From assembly GCA_015039365.1 (NCBI GenBank), contig WION01000273.1, positions 1 through 64,000 on the forward strand: DNA of 64,000 nt, given 5' to 3'. Source of the stretch: Amanita rubescens. Taxonomy: Eukaryota > Basidiomycota > Agaricomycetes > Agaricales > Amanitaceae. Position 1 is the stretch's first letter; the number at the start of each line of letters is the position of its first letter. Below are positions 1 to 13,598 of this stretch, one piece after another. The notes beneath the pieces were generated by a model that made no database searches, was not told the origin of the DNA, and saw only the letters and a program-made list of their open reading frames with translations. Made by a program: the position numbers and the translations under genes.

Positions 1-1340
<1,340 letters not shown>

Positions 1341-1920
1341 TTTTATTTAGTTCTGAGAATTGTGTCAAAAATCTGTAGGTACGATGAAAAAAAGAGAGGA
1401 GAGCAGCAGAACGAAAAAGAAGTCAAAGGTAGCGATGAAACGCATCGCAACAGGGGCGATTAGATCCATCGATAAGACGAGGAGTTGGATAACGAAGAAG
1501 GGAGAGGAAAACATACTTTTGTGATGGGGGCGTAGTTCAAAGATACGGGAGAGGATGGTGGTTAAGAAGAAGGAGGACGAAGAGATGGAACTCCTAAGTG
1601 TTTGGCCTAGTTATACCGCCGTCGGCGAAATTTTTTTATCGATAGACAGATCTGATGGCTGATAAAAGCGTGTGACCGGCCGGCGAGGGCCGGCGCTGCT
1701 CCGATTTACGATCACATGTGTTTTGTTGTTATTACAGTCTACTTCTACATGAGGTTGTTAATATTACGCTGATTGCTGAGCTTCAGATAACGAAGGACTG
1801 GTAGGTTTGGAAAGCATGGCGCATAACAAATGGCTTATCGATAGTGAGGGAAGGACGTCCTTATCGCTTCGTTTGTCCGGCGATCACATACGGATATAGT
1901 GTCTTGATCCAGCTGATTGT
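1341..1920 (-). promoter_or_regulatory. Upstream region of the TEF1 gene
   Basis: This 580-base gap holds no convincing ORF. It should contain the 5' leader and promoter of the strongly expressed TEF1 gene. A GC-rich imperfect inverted repeat (GGCCGGCGAGGGCCGGC) sits near 1678-1694, roughly 340 bases upstream of the start codon. No clear TATA box was assigned. Confidence 0.5.
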
Positions 1921-3774
1921 TCACTGGTGGTCTATTCCCCATCCGCCATCTCCAACGAGGAAGCGGCACTGCAGGATCTTGTCGAATGTTGGACGTTCTG
2001 CGACATCCACCTGTAGACAGCCCCTGACCAGCGCGGCCGCGTCTCCCATGGCACCTCCTCCGTCAGCTTCCTCTCCCTCCCTTTCCTTCCCATCTCCACA
2101 CCTCTCATCGAGCGAGATTGAAGCATTCGCGAAAGGCGATTCAAGCCCTTCTTGAGCCTCTGCCGCTGTCATGAAAGGACATTCGCCGACAAGCAAGCAC
2201 ATAGGCTACAACTCCAAATGCCCAGACGTCCTGTTCTTTTCCATAATACCTTTCACCACGTAGAATTTCTGGCCCAGCGTAGTCAAGGCTGAAATGCAGC
2301 GTTAGAAATATAACGGTGGTTGCCTCAATGCACAGGCTACACACGTTCCGCTAAATGTATCCCATCCATGCTTTTTCACAATGCCTGAGCTCCCAAAGTC
2401 AATCAGGATACATTTGCCATGAGGACCTAGAACGACGTTTTCATCTTTGACATCACGATGTACTGCAATGAGTTGATTAACGGCATTTCGGGGTACATTC
2501 TATCCGATTATCTCACCTATACCATGCGAGTGCAGGAAACTAAGAGCATCCGCTATCTGCCCGAGATAAGTACGGATATCACCAGATGGCAAGCCATGAG
2601 GGTAGCTTTCCACAAGGTCGAACAGATCAGAGGCTGGCGGTTCTTCGTTTGGCGTTGGCTCTGGAATTGTACAGGGGAGAACGAGATAATAGAAATGATT
2701 GTCTTCGAAAAAATCTAGAAGAGGGCAAATGTTAGGATGCCCTCTAACCACCTTTCCTTCCTTCCAATCATCATCGTCAGCCGAGTGGCGCTCGATCTTG
2801 TAGGTCAGGGGGTTTTTGGCGCATGCGCGGGATGGATCCCAAGCGCGACGTGGTGGTAGCATATACGATTTGTTGGATACGGCAGACATGACATAGATCT
2901 CTATCGGGATAGTCCCCAGCTTTGGGTGCTTCTTCCAGCAGTCAGCCAATATGCGGTTCTTGATAATTTGCTTAATGACCACGGGGGGCTATACAAACGC
3001 GTAAGATAACTGCTATAGAATCGATGGACCTATCCTCACCCCTAGAGTGCTGTCTTTATGGATTTCCCTTCCGCGTTTTACCAGTCCATATGCGCCTCTC
3101 CCAATTTCACTTTCCAGCATGAAATCTGTGATTCGCTTCTCACCCAGAAATGACTGCCCTTCAGTGGAAGGAGAGGGTGGGCGCGTACTCTGCGCAGTGC
3201 TGATTCCGCTGCTGGAGCTGTTGGTGCGTCGCAGGGGCTGAAGCTCGGGCGCTAAAGTTTGATCCAATGGAGCAATCAGTACACGTCCCGCTACAAGAGA
3301 CACGCGTTGTTGGGAAGATCGTCGACGGGGCCGAGGAGAAGAGGGGGTGCGGGCAAGTAGGGGTCGGACAGCTATGGACGGACTCGCAACGATTGGCGAT
3401 GAAGAGCGAGATCGCATGGGAGACTGAACGATCGACACTTCTGGATGGGTGGCTGACGGCATGATAAGAAGGGGTCGAAAGGTGGGGGTGGGTATATAAT
3501 TGACTTTGGGTGTTTCTATGAATGAGTGTTGCTGTTTGGCCAGCGAGCCGTCCGACATAAAGGGGAAATCAAGAGATGAACATTGGGATAATGTGGGGGA
3601 CTCTTTGGGACTTTGTTTTACATCCTCATCGCTCTGATTCCAGTTAAAACCGCGCCCGATGGAGGTGACAGCCCAGCTACCAACGCTTGCTGCTTTATAA
3701 AATCTTGCTGTGATTGGTTGTTGCGGCCATTCGTCTGCGTCAAAGGTGAAATCCACGGCGGCGGCTGAGAGCAT
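1921..3774 (-). CDS. Serine/threonine kinase of the PAS-kinase (PSK/PASK) type
   Basis: About 250 N-terminal residues are Ser/Pro-rich and look disordered; no PAS domain is visible. The kinase domain follows: glycine loop IGRGAYGLV, VVIKQIIK with the catalytic lysine, the PASK-like phrase HPNICPLLDFFEDNHFYYL, the catalytic loop VHRDVKDENV, the metal motif IDFGSS, and DYAGPEILRGERYYGKEQD with the activation and APE-like region. DFGSS, LLDFFED and KEQDVWAFGV are typical of the PAS-kinase group, which in yeast adjusts glucose partitioning (known family role, not shown here). Several short introns are needed. One extra base near 2194 breaks the frame between FGVVAYVL and LVGECPF, with no room for an intron. 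Start chosen at the first ATG of the long exon. Confidence 0.85.
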
Positions 3775-4342
3775 AAATTAAAGCAGGGGAATACTGTTGC
3801 CAATCTGATGAGAGAGGCAAGTGGAGTGAGTACGCTAGAACCGCCCGACCAGCTCTCCGCCATAAGTATTATTATGAGGACCCCAACTCCGATCCACACG
3901 TGCGACACTGCTTTCATGGTTCCCTGGTAGATTGCAACCTTAACAAGGCGCGGTGACAAATGCATCGGACCTGAAGGCGCGAGATCCGGTCACGAAACAT
4001 GAGCCGTTTTCCAGTCCAATTCAGCTTTTGTGTCACCTTCACGGGCCTTATACCGTTTCGGTGTCCGAGGTCCTTGCTTACGTCATCCTCAAGGGACACA
4101 TTAGTCTCATCCCTTACTGTCGGTGCCCGTTTCCTCAAGACCGCAAAATCTGTAAGTGGTCTCGCATTGCTGCAAGCTTTGTCGTACCTGGAGATTCACT
4201 GCATCATGGTGGCTACTGTCACAAAAACTTGGGCTGTTTCATCCGCTGCTGGGGTTGGATTGGTCTTGGTGGATTCAGATGACGCTTGATCAGCAGCCCT
4301 TTGAATTTTGTTCTGACACTTGGGTTTAACGAACAGGTTTCC
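3775..4342. other. Intergenic region between kinase and RPL32
   Basis: This stretch lies between two divergent starts, so it should hold both promoters and the leaders. Short open frames on both strands show no recognisable family. RPL-type genes often have a leader intron, and the ATG-rich leader near 4205-4342 may contain one, but I could not fix its borders. Confidence 0.4.
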
Positions 4343-4928
4343 ATGGCCATCAAAATTCCCATTGTCAAGAAGCGCACCACTAAGTTCAAGTACGAATTGG
4401 GAGAACATTACGAGGACAGGCACATACTCACCTCCCCTTAGGCGTCACCAGTCAGACCGTTATCACAGCGTCAAGGAAGCATGGCGGAAACCCAAGGGTA
4501 TCGATAACAGAGTGAGGCGCCGTTTTAAAGGCCAGACGCCTATGCCCAAAGTAAGTGGCAGACTTTCACAGCGAGACTAGGTTCTCATGCTCCACTCAGA
4601 TCGGATATGGAAGCAACAAGAAGGTTCTCTTATTCCACATGATCCCCGTGTAATTTTCACTCATGACTCTAGACACGACACCTACTTCCGAGCGGGCTCA
4701 AAAAATTCCTTGTCAACAATGTTGGAGAAGTAGATCTTCTCCTCATGCACAACAAAAGTTTCGCAGCTGAGATCGCACACAACGTGAGCAGCAGGAACCG
4801 TACTGCGATCCTAGAAAGGTAATACTCTATGGCCTAAATCGTGGCTCACTACTAAAAATATTGATAGGGCGAAGGTTCTGGGCATTAAGGTCACCAATCC
4901 TGCTGGTCGTCTCCGGTCGGAGGAGTAA
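4343..4928 (+). CDS. RPL32: 60S ribosomal protein eL32
   Basis: Structural protein of the large cytosolic ribosomal subunit. Splicing short exons gives [20 protein letters not shown] at the N terminus, then [38 protein letters not shown], and an end at [16 protein letters not shown] sequence (here [12 protein letters not shown]). Exon 1 is 4343-4389 and the first intron 4390-4441; three more introns of about 50 bases follow. Length (about 130 residues) matches the family. The frame is intact through all exons. Confidence 0.95.
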
Positions 4929-5181
4929 TTTACCTCCTATCGCGTTGTACTGTCCTCCATTCCACTTACATGTAACTGTTTATGCCCCAATATCCCACAA
5001 ACATCATGACGCCGGATAAAATTAGTTTGTTGGCACGGCCATCGACAGCGGGCGTCCAACTATAAGTGATCGAAGGTCCCGGGTTCCTGATTCGATCACC
5101 GGCCATTCTCGCCGGATTCCCCCTTTGAATTGAACTCCATAACAGCTCTCTCTACTAACTAGGAACCAAGCTGCAAGTATC

Positions 5182-6543
5182 ATGTCTTGGGGGAGACAAA
5201 AGTAATGATCATACATTCAACGCACGGTCTGAACGTTGATCTTGTTCCTTTACGGCAGACGAAGGGATGGAAGATCTGCGTCTCATGCAGGCGATTGGTA
5301 TTCCGATAACAGTATGTTGAGTAGTCCGAGTCGCCATCACACTCACTTGGCCTTCAAGGCACCGAGTTGGACAGTCAGTTGTCTACGTGGCTGAGCAAGG
5401 TAGAATCTACCGAGACTCCTTTCCCGATTGAAGGGTGCAAAGCCATCATCGCACCGTTAGTACTATGAATCGAGAACAAGCAGCAGCACTGAGGGAGCAT
5501 TGCATTCCAGGCACGCAGGTTATGCATATTCAGGCCAGGCAGCAGCTTGGGCATATAAATGCATCGACACGACTGGAATGTACCTCACCTTGACTTATGC
5601 ACCGTAACGTGGAGCGCTCATGCATTATCCAGTAAACGGGTTTTCATTCTTGGACCATCACACCACTTTTATTTGGATGGGTGTGCGTTGTCCGCATGCA
5701 AGCAATACGAGACTCCGATAGGAACTCTGCCTTTGGATCTGGAAAGTATGGATTTTAGCTGTCCTGCCCGCTGTCTCATACTCAAAACATTCGAAAAGCC
5801 ATTGAAGAGCTGAAGGCTACCGGCAAGTTTGAAGTCATGGACATTGATGCAGACGAAGCAGAACACAGCATAGAGATGCATCTTCCCTATGTCCGGAAAG
5901 TCTTTGAAGGGTAAGGCTTTATCTTCGCCTTTCTCCTGTGTGCGTCCAGTGACCGTTTTTTTTAGAAAAGAGATCTGCATCGTGCCGATCGTCGTGGGCG
6001 CTGTTTCACAGTCGACAGAAGCGGCTATGGGAGTGCTCCTTGCCCCGTATCTAGCCCGCTGAGGACACGTTATTTGTCATTTCCAGCGATTTCTGTCACT
6101 GGTAAGATGGACAGTGCAAATATTGTTGTATGACCGATCATCCATATCAGGGGATCCCGGTTTTCATATACATTTTATTACCCCGAGCCCACGCCTAAGT
6201 AGTGCTGCCCCTGTCCGCCTCTCGCGATCCACAGCCGCCCTCGGCGTCTCACCCTATCCACCAGTCTATTCGCAGACTGGATCACGAGGCGATAGAATCA
6301 CTAACTATCCCACCATCGAACGCGCAGCAGGCACATTTACAATTTTCTACGTATCTTTCGCAGACGAAGAATACCATTTGTGGGCGGCATCCCATTGGAG
6401 TATTACTTGGAGTTTTAGGTGCTCTGGAGAAGGAAAGAGGTATTGATGTGATGCTGAAATTCGTTAGATATGAACAGAGCAGCGCATGCCTTTCGCTGAG
6501 AGACTCCAGCGTAAGTTACGCGAGCGCATACATCAAATTCTAG
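5182..6543 (+). CDS. MEMO1: MEMO1-family protein (AmmeMemoRadiSam MEMO domain)
   Basis: Homolog of human MEMO1 and yeast Mho1, linked in other organisms to redox and motility signalling. A first short exon at 5182-5201 splices to give MSWGRQKRRDGRSASHAGDW; the ASHAGDWY block matches the family start. Further exons give APHAGYAYSGQAAAWAY, FILGPSHHFYLDGCALS, ETPIGTLPLDLE, EAEHSIEMHLPYVRKVFEG, VISSDFCHWGSRFSYTFYYP and NTICGRHPIGVLLGVL. The conserved His residues and the Cys of DFCHWG are present. The frame breaks by one base at about 6060 (between YLAR and EDTLFV), and two more frame changes are needed near 6196 and 6235, with no clear intron borders. It is tail to tail with the next gene (55-base gap). 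Confidence 0.85.
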
Positions 6544-6598
6544 ATTGGACATGTTCGTCTAGCACAATATGTACAAGTATGTTGGGAATACGTTTATA

Positions 6599-7664
6599 TT
6601 ACATTTTACTCGTGCGTATCTGCAGACCCACTGGCTCATCCAAGTCATTCTCGTGGCTCGTTACACCAGGGTCGTAGATAACCTTCCCACTGGCAATTTC
6701 AACGTCTTCGAAACCCCAATCTCTGGACGCGCCACCGCTTAGCGATGATCCATCCGCGAGTTTATTCGCTTTCCATGTACCTGGGTTTTCATTGTCATTC
6801 TGTCGGACGAATTCTGTGACGGTGCAACATCCGACCCGGAGGGGCAGATTTCGGTCACCAGCTAGCGCCCGAGCTAGAACGATGGACGTTGCAGCATGGC
6901 TCACTAGCATCACGCAAGAATGTTGTTCCTCAGGTAACGTTCTCTCGATATATGGTACGAAAGCGTGCAAGAAAGATTCTCCGCGATCATGGATAGCATC
7001 TATTTCCTCTCCTCTACGAGAGGGATAGTAGATAGAACTCCACGATGGATCTATCTCGGGAAAATACTGCTGGAGGGATGCTGCAGAGCCTGGGCGGGGA
7101 TGGAGACCTGAACCAGGAGCGATCGGGGAATACCATTCAGAGATGCCTTCATACAGGTTAGAGATGCAGATAAACCAACTGATTCATGGACATACCGTGC
7201 TCAACGTATATAGGAACATTCAACGCACTTGCTGTCGGTTTTGCTGTTTGTAGACATCGATCTGATCAGCATCGATTAACGATAATATTGGTTTATGCTC
7301 CGTGAATTAACGAACAATACGGCGAGGAGAATATAGCCGTGGGGCGTTCTTGCCTTGGCAAGGATGAGAAATACACGGCCAACTCTTGAGCTTGCGTCTG
7401 TTACGTGCATGGTTATCGAAGTGACAGCGGCGTAGACGTTATCGCGTACCACACCATAGGCCGCTAACGGAGGGTCCCTGGGAAGGCCAGTTTCACTTTT
7501 CCTGAGCACAGATGTAAGTGGTGCAAGCTCAAGGCCCAAGGGCGCAATATCTCACCAATCAGAAGTAACCCAGTTCAATCTGAAGCCTGGAAAACGTCAG
7601 CGTCCTATGGGATCCAAATGTTTTGCCCACCATGTCGGACGATATAAATCCTCTCTAAAACCAT
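6599..7664 (-). CDS. Histidine phosphatase superfamily protein (phosphoglycerate-mutase-like, TFC7-like)
   Basis: Start ATG at 7662-7664 opens MVLERIYIVRHG, the catalytic RHG motif, and an intron leads to FRLNWVTSDW. Later exons give ETGLPRDPPLAAYG, YFSSLPRQERPTAIFSSPYC, the blocks NVPIYVEHG and ISEWYSPIAPGSGLHPRPG, and the second catalytic histidine in VMLVSHAATSIVLARALAG. The order and the phrase GLPRDPPLAAYG match the fungal group that includes yeast Tfc7 (a TFIIIC subunit with this fold) and its stand-alone paralogs. I cannot tell from sequence whether this copy joins TFIIIC or is a free phosphatase. Both catalytic histidines remain. Confidence 0.85.
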
Positions 7665-7938
7665 TGGCAAGAATCAAATATGTATGGGCGCCTCGTTTAC
7701 GTGGTTATATAAGTACTCGGTGCTTTCTCATATTACAATTTTTTATGACCCTAAGGCAACGAAAGAAAAAGGAAAACCGAAAAAATGTTGTAAAAAAGGG
7801 CAGGTAATCTGTGAAGTTGTACAGAACGCTTTGTTATGGTAAACCCGATGAGATTCAGTAAGCAGCGTAGATGTATAATACCATGGGCAACGAAGCAAGA
7901 GTATCCACACACTTTATGAATTCATGGCTACTTTTTAT

Positions 7939-9149
7939 TCATGACAGAGACGGGAATGCAGTTTCGTCATGCACACTGAGTGCGGGGGCAGAAGACCCGT
8001 TCTGACGACCTCCCCTGTTTCCACCTCGCCCACGTCCGCCACCGCGAGCTCGGTCACCGCGGCCCCGGCCCCGGCCACCACGCTCAGGACGATCGAAATG
8101 GGCATCGATCTCGATGAATACCTTTTCCTCTTTTTTAGCACGGGCCTTGGGTGCCGATTTGGTCTGCAATGATGATTAGTGTCACCATTACTGTCTTGGG
8201 TATGACGTGCCTTTCCGACGAAGTAGGTCTCCTTTTCTTCGTCTCTCGTCAGAGGAACGGTATTCTTCCAGATATTCTCGTCAGTACCCTCGTTAGCTTT
8301 GCGTGTCTTATCTAGTTTAGGAACGAGGGCGTCCTTCTCCTTCTGCTGAGCAAGATATTGCTCCAATGTGAGCGTGTGATCTTCCTCTTCCTCTCTCTCC
8401 TTTCGAGGCCGGCTTTCAGGTTTTTCTTCTTCAGCCGCAGGGGCTGTTGCGGTTTCAGCAGGAGCAGATTCAGCAGCTGTGCCCCAATCCGCTGCATTGG
8501 TCTCACCACCCCAAGCATCACCTTCTGCGGCAGCGTCAACAGTGGCTGCCTGTTCGGTCTTGAATTCTTCCTTTCCATCGTCACCACCCCAGCCTTGATG
8601 GATCTTTTTGTCCGAGTCCCTGCGCGATGAATGAGTGATTGACCTTACGATATCAGGGATCACACACGTTTTTCCGGTCTGACTATGCCTGTCAAAAGGA
8701 CGACGACCGCCACGACCGCCGCCACGCTCTCCGCGCTCTCCACGATCTCCACGATCTCCGCCACGGCCGCGACCTCTACCGCGACTGCCTTCGACTAAAA
8801 GACAAAAGAAAAAGGTAGAGATCAATTAAGCGAATAATGGGAGAAGAATACTCACACTTCTTCGGTTCAGGGGAGGGCTCTTCCGCGCCATTCTGTGCCT
8901 GACTGGAATCCTTGTGCGCACCTCTTGCGCCGCCTCTGGAATAGTATCTGCCACCTCTTGAAGAGTTACCACCTCTTGTCTTCTGGGTGCCACGAGAGGG
9001 GACAGGAGAAGCCTCCTTGGCAGGCTCTGGAGGGGGAGTTCCAGGGCGAGACGGATCCTCTGCTATAGATTGTGAGGTAGATGCAAGAGGAATTGATCTG
9101 TTGACGCACCGTCGAGGACGGAAAAGGGGTTTCTCGTAGCCACCGACAT
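7939..9149 (-). CDS. STM1: Stm1/SERBP1-family ribosome-associated protein (HABP4/PAI-RBP1 domain)
   Basis: Stm1 binds 80S ribosomes and protects them during nutrient stress in yeast. The start at 9147-9149 gives MSVATRNPFSVLD, the family's N-terminal Stm1 motif. It is followed by Pro-rich sequence, a first Arg/Gly-rich tract, the HABP4 core (acidic residues, then LTLEQYLAQQKEKDALVPKL) and the block KNTVPLTRDEEKETYFVGKA. A second RGG-rich tail (RGGRGRGRGDRARGGGRGRG) precedes the end SVHDETAFPSLS. At least three introns are spliced. RGG tracts are usual arginine-methylation and RNA-binding segments. It is head to head with the Spp1-like gene. Confidence 0.9.
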
Positions 9150-9626
9150 GCTGGACGGCGATCCTACGCTTGCTGGGGATGTCCTGCCGCCACCGGGGAC
9201 CCCGTCCAGCCTCCGCTTTTGGGGTCCTGGTACTGTACAGTTATTTCCCACCCTTATATCTCCTCCCGCCGCTCTTCTCTTTAACGCTTAAACCACAGGT
9301 GCGTTTTTCTCTCATGCACTTTCCGTCCCAACTCACCGCGTTCCCCATTAGCCGCTCAAAAGCATCTCGATGATGATCTGCCCGCCCGTTTACATCGGGA
9401 CTGGTGTAGGTCGAAGACCTTGAGACCGTACAGTTGGCTGGAGATGGAGAGGACGTTATCCGAACGATGGGACTTGGGTGCGGTGCGCTCGTGAGTCTGC
9501 GGTTGGCCCTTCGTGGTTACCGTATGGGCATTGTCGCAATGTCTCGTTGTACAGTTGAATTATGAAACTCGTTATTGCGTGAGATTCCGTTAGCCCCGTT
9601 GAGAGAACCCTTCGCTTCCGACCCTC
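9150..9626. promoter_or_regulatory. Divergent intergenic region between STM1 and SPP1-like genes
   Basis: The 477 bases separate two outward-facing start codons and must carry both promoters. The STM1-proximal part is C/T-rich on the plus strand (around 9250-9300). No clear TATA box or tRNA was seen. Confidence 0.5.
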
Positions 9627-12600
9627 ATGTCCAGCAGACGCCTCGATATCTCTTCTCTCCTTTGTAATGACGAAGACGTTCCCCCCCATCGCCCTCGTCC
9701 GACTTCCACTCCAACCGTGACCCAACCGCCTCCACCTACTACACCTAAGCCGCCTTATTTGGGCTTGGAGGCACTGGTGCATGTAGCAACGGAGGAGCGC
9801 AGACGTCTGAGCGGCGGCAGTGATTCCGTCCCCTCAAGGCATGATAGTCCCATTGAAGACTCTGTTCACCGTATATACTCATACCCGTCGACTCATCAAG
9901 TGCGTCAGACGTCTCCCCACCAGGTGTATGCGCCCCTTGTATCTAGTCCTGTACATACACAGAGTCCAACCTATTCCCAGTACCCTCAGCGTCCTCGTGA
10001 ACATGTCTCGTTCCACCAGCCTCTTCCTGAGCGTATCTCCCCTGTTTCTCCCTACACGCGTTTAGAAGAGGAGCCACTTCGTTTCCAACATACGCAGCGC
10101 CAGAAGCAGTTCCAGGATGTTACTATGCTGCACGATCAACGTATGCAGCACCATCAGCATCCAGTGTACTCTGATGCACCTATTTTGACATTGCCTCCTC
10201 TGCGTTCTCCTTCTATGCCGTTGCAGGTAGAGGATCCAGAGCAATTGATTTCACGCTCAAGCCCTCTCACGGGACGTCCGAGGTCTGGCTCTATTGCTCA
10301 CAAGTATCCCTTGAATCCAATGCAATTAGATCTCCCGACACCGCTGTCCATGGCGCGTGGTTCACCGCGACTCTCCACTCCAATTTCCCAAGAATCCCCT
10401 ATGTCTGCAGTGGTACCTGCACCCCTGTTGCGAGAGTCAGTACCAACCTATCACACACCGCCCTATCACGAACATACGCCTAATCTACACCGTCGAAACT
10501 CTCCGTCAACGCTGGTCCGAGAGGTACACTCTCCCATCATGCCGGGTCCGAGCACGCCATTTGTGTCGCATCCTCTTCACAGGAATTCCATCACTGAAGG
10601 CTTTCCCCCAAATAAGAAACGGAGGCATTCTGATTCTCCTTCACGAATTTCTACCGCCGTACGCAGTGTGGAGGCAAGCGGGCCGGCCAACATTCATGCA
10701 CAAAGTCCCAGACTTGGTCTCGGAGAATCTGACCGTGCTTCACAAACCAGTCCATCTACTATACCACCCCCCATCGCTGCTGCCCCTGGACCCACTATAA
10801 TATCGCACAGGCCTAGTCTTGATGTAGGGAGGCAGCCCTCATCGCAGACTGACATACAATTGAAGGACCGCGATTCTCATAAAGTCGTGGGCGCATTGGG
10901 GAGACGTTCTCCTCCCGGGAGCGCGATAGGGAGAGCAAAAGCTGCTAGAAAAGTGGATGAAATGGAGAGACAGTTTCGGGAAGTAACCAAGAGAGAGCCA
11001 TCGGCGCCCTTTCTGCCCAAAGTCACACCGACTTCCTCAACGTCAGGGACAACTGACTTTAAGCAAAAGGAAGAGAGAAAGCCCTCTACGACCGCTCCGA
11101 TGTCAGCCGATACCAAACAAGAAGACGCGCATGAGTGGTTCATTCAACAGTTCGAAAAATCACCATCGCATTCTTCCCTACAGGTTCGTCGTGCTGTCAC
11201 TCCCATGGTCAACATTTCGAACCCTTCAACCGAAAGTGAGGCTCCTATAAACTCTCACACAAGTCCATCCCTATTGGAGAGCCTAAGCAGACCGCCATCT
11301 CCGCCTCGTATGTCCGAGGAGGCTGTGGCAACTCTTGAACAGGAATTGGAAGAACTATTGACAGAGCCGGATGAGACCTTGGAGGATAATAAAATGGATG
11401 TGGACATCGATCGTGCTGTGACTCAACTTGTCGCAGACACGCTAGTCAATGACCAAGCGGAAGAGGAGGAGGAGGAATCACCACAGCCGGACAAGCAGGA
11501 CCCTTGCCTTACGGAAGCTGACGTAGACATCGAACTCTTGCGCCTTGTTGACGATCAGCCCGCAGCGACGGCAATTCACGATAACGAATACCAAGGAGAA
11601 GATGCTGCAGAGAGAATCACATTCCCTGAGCCCAAGGCTGTTGCCCAACCACCCACGGCCGGTGAAAGCAGTGCTGCTCGTGATCAAGCTGCATTTATGC
11701 CACACGAGCGCGGGTCGATGCAGCCACCTGCGCCTCCTCCTAGTGACGCCATCTTTAAAGAAGAAAATCCCGCTGAGGCGACGTCTGTTAAAAAGAAGAC
11801 GAGCAAGTCTGCTGCCAATTCGAAAAAGAAGGATGCTGGATCCAAGGTTAGCGTCATTTTCCCGTCGAATTATAATGACTCGAGACATAAAATTCTTCGC
11901 AGCCCACCAAATCCAAGGTTACCGGTTCAACTTCAAAGGCAAAGTCAAAGCCTGCTACAAAGCCGAAGGCGAAGGCGACTGAAGGTACTGCAACGCCTCC
12001 CCTGGTACCCCCAAAAACAAACAAGCTGCCCATTCCACCTCCTGTAAAAAAGAGCGTGTCTTCAACTGCCGCATCTCGTTCGCGCTCGGCCTCTGTCATG
12101 CCCAGCGGATCTGTTGGACCTGAATGTGACAGTAAAAACGTTGAGAACGACGAGGACATTGATGCACCGATTGATGACGACAAGTTGTATTGCATTTGCA
12201 AAACAAAGTACGACGAGGATCGAATTATGATTGCCTGCGATAAGTATGTCTAAGCATCGGTATTTGTTCTTGTGATCCACAATTCGCAGGTGCGATGAAT
12301 GGTACCATACGCAATGTGTTAATATGTCAGATCTGGTAGTGGATCTTGTGGATCAATTTTTCTGTCCAATTTGCATCGAAAGTCAGTATATCTATCTATT
12401 CATGAAAAGCACAAGGTCTGACACTTCAAACCTAAGGAAACCCACAATCATTGTTGAAGACAACATATAAACAGCGCTGTCTGAGTGGCCTAAAGCACCC
12501 AAATCCTGGTTCGTCTAATGCGTGTCATAAGCCAGCCCTCGGTGGAGGCATCTTGTCGAAATTCTGTTCCCAAGATTGCGGGGTTAAACACATGGAGACT

Positions 12601-13465
12601 CGTATTGACCTATGGGTCAAGAAAGGAGGCGGGAAACGAGAAAGTCTCTGGGAAAGCGTAAAACACGCGGAAAAGCGCGAGGGTGTGGTTATTCGAGTGA
12701 ACGGAGCGAAGGATTATGCCGCTGAATGCGTGATCAAGACGGAGGATATTAGACCCTCGATCATGGATCACGTAGAAGAAGCCAAAATGTGCCCTGTCGC
12801 AGAAAAATGGCAAGTTAAAGCAACAAAATCGCACGTGGAACTTGAGCGCCTCAGGGGTATCCTGCACCGTGTGGTGAAAATGCGAGAAGATATCAAAAAG
12901 GGGATGGAGGTGGTCCTTTGGCGAGAAAAGTTGCTTGAATTAGCAGCTGAACGAGCAAAGTCGCTTTGTCTATGTGGCTGGGATCAACGGCTGTGCTTTG
13001 GCGATGAAGAGTGGGCCGAGTTTGGGGTTGGAGTGTTAGAAAGCTATGAATTGGGAGACGAGAACATGAACGAGAGCATGGAAGTCGACCGACTTGGCGG
13101 CGTAGAAGAAGGCGAGTGGTGGTGTCCTGGGAAAGCAATGTGTGATCGTCATGCTGGGTAAGCAAATGTTTGAGGCCCCTTTACCATGCTGAAACTTGTG
13201 GATAATGTGTAGATGGCAGAGCATTCGTTCCAAAGACATATCTAAAGAAAAGGAGCAGAAAGACGAAGTGTTGATCAAACTTACGACCCGAGAGCGCGAG
13301 CTTCGCAAACGGATAGATGATATTGTCGACCCCCACAGCCAGGATGCCAAGGGTACTCCGAAGAAAACGTCGTTGAAGTTATCTAACGCCAATGGACGTC
13401 CCAACATTACATACAATGGAGACCCCGCTCGGAAGGGGAAGAAAAGGAAGTCAATCATACAGTGA
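9627..13465 (+). CDS. SPP1: PHD-finger COMPASS subunit, Spp1/CFP1-like
   Basis: Expected H3K4me3-reading subunit of the Set1/COMPASS histone methyltransferase. The first roughly 740 residues are long, Pro/Ser/His-rich and low in complexity, an unusually large extension compared with the short yeast Spp1. After an intron starting near 11848 comes a Lys/Ala/Pro linker, then the PHD finger: LYCICKTKYDEDRIMIACD, the CDEWYHTQCV block in the next exon, and FFCPICIE. A C-terminal half follows that fits the Spp1/CFP1 C-terminal domain (KFCSQDCGVKHMETRI, CLCGWDQRLCFGDEEW, WWCPGKAMCDRH), ending in a basic tail KKRKSIIQ. Tail-to-tail with LSM1, 133 bases away. Confidence 0.87.
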
Positions 13466-13598
13466 CAATGACCGATTGTATCTTTAGGAATAGGTATGCT
13501 GAAGCGACTAATACAAATTTATGTATTACCATCTGCTATTGTGCTGTAGCAAAAGACACTGTTCGCTGAAAATAGAGTGAACAACTTCAACTAAATTA

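Noticed and set aside
5030..5130. tRNA-like sequence with GGTCCCGGGTTC and an ACTATAAGT anticodon-like loop
   Set aside because: No acceptor stem or correct T-arm could be paired (the loop would be 15 bases), so at best it is a degraded tRNA-Ile-like fragment or chance similarity.
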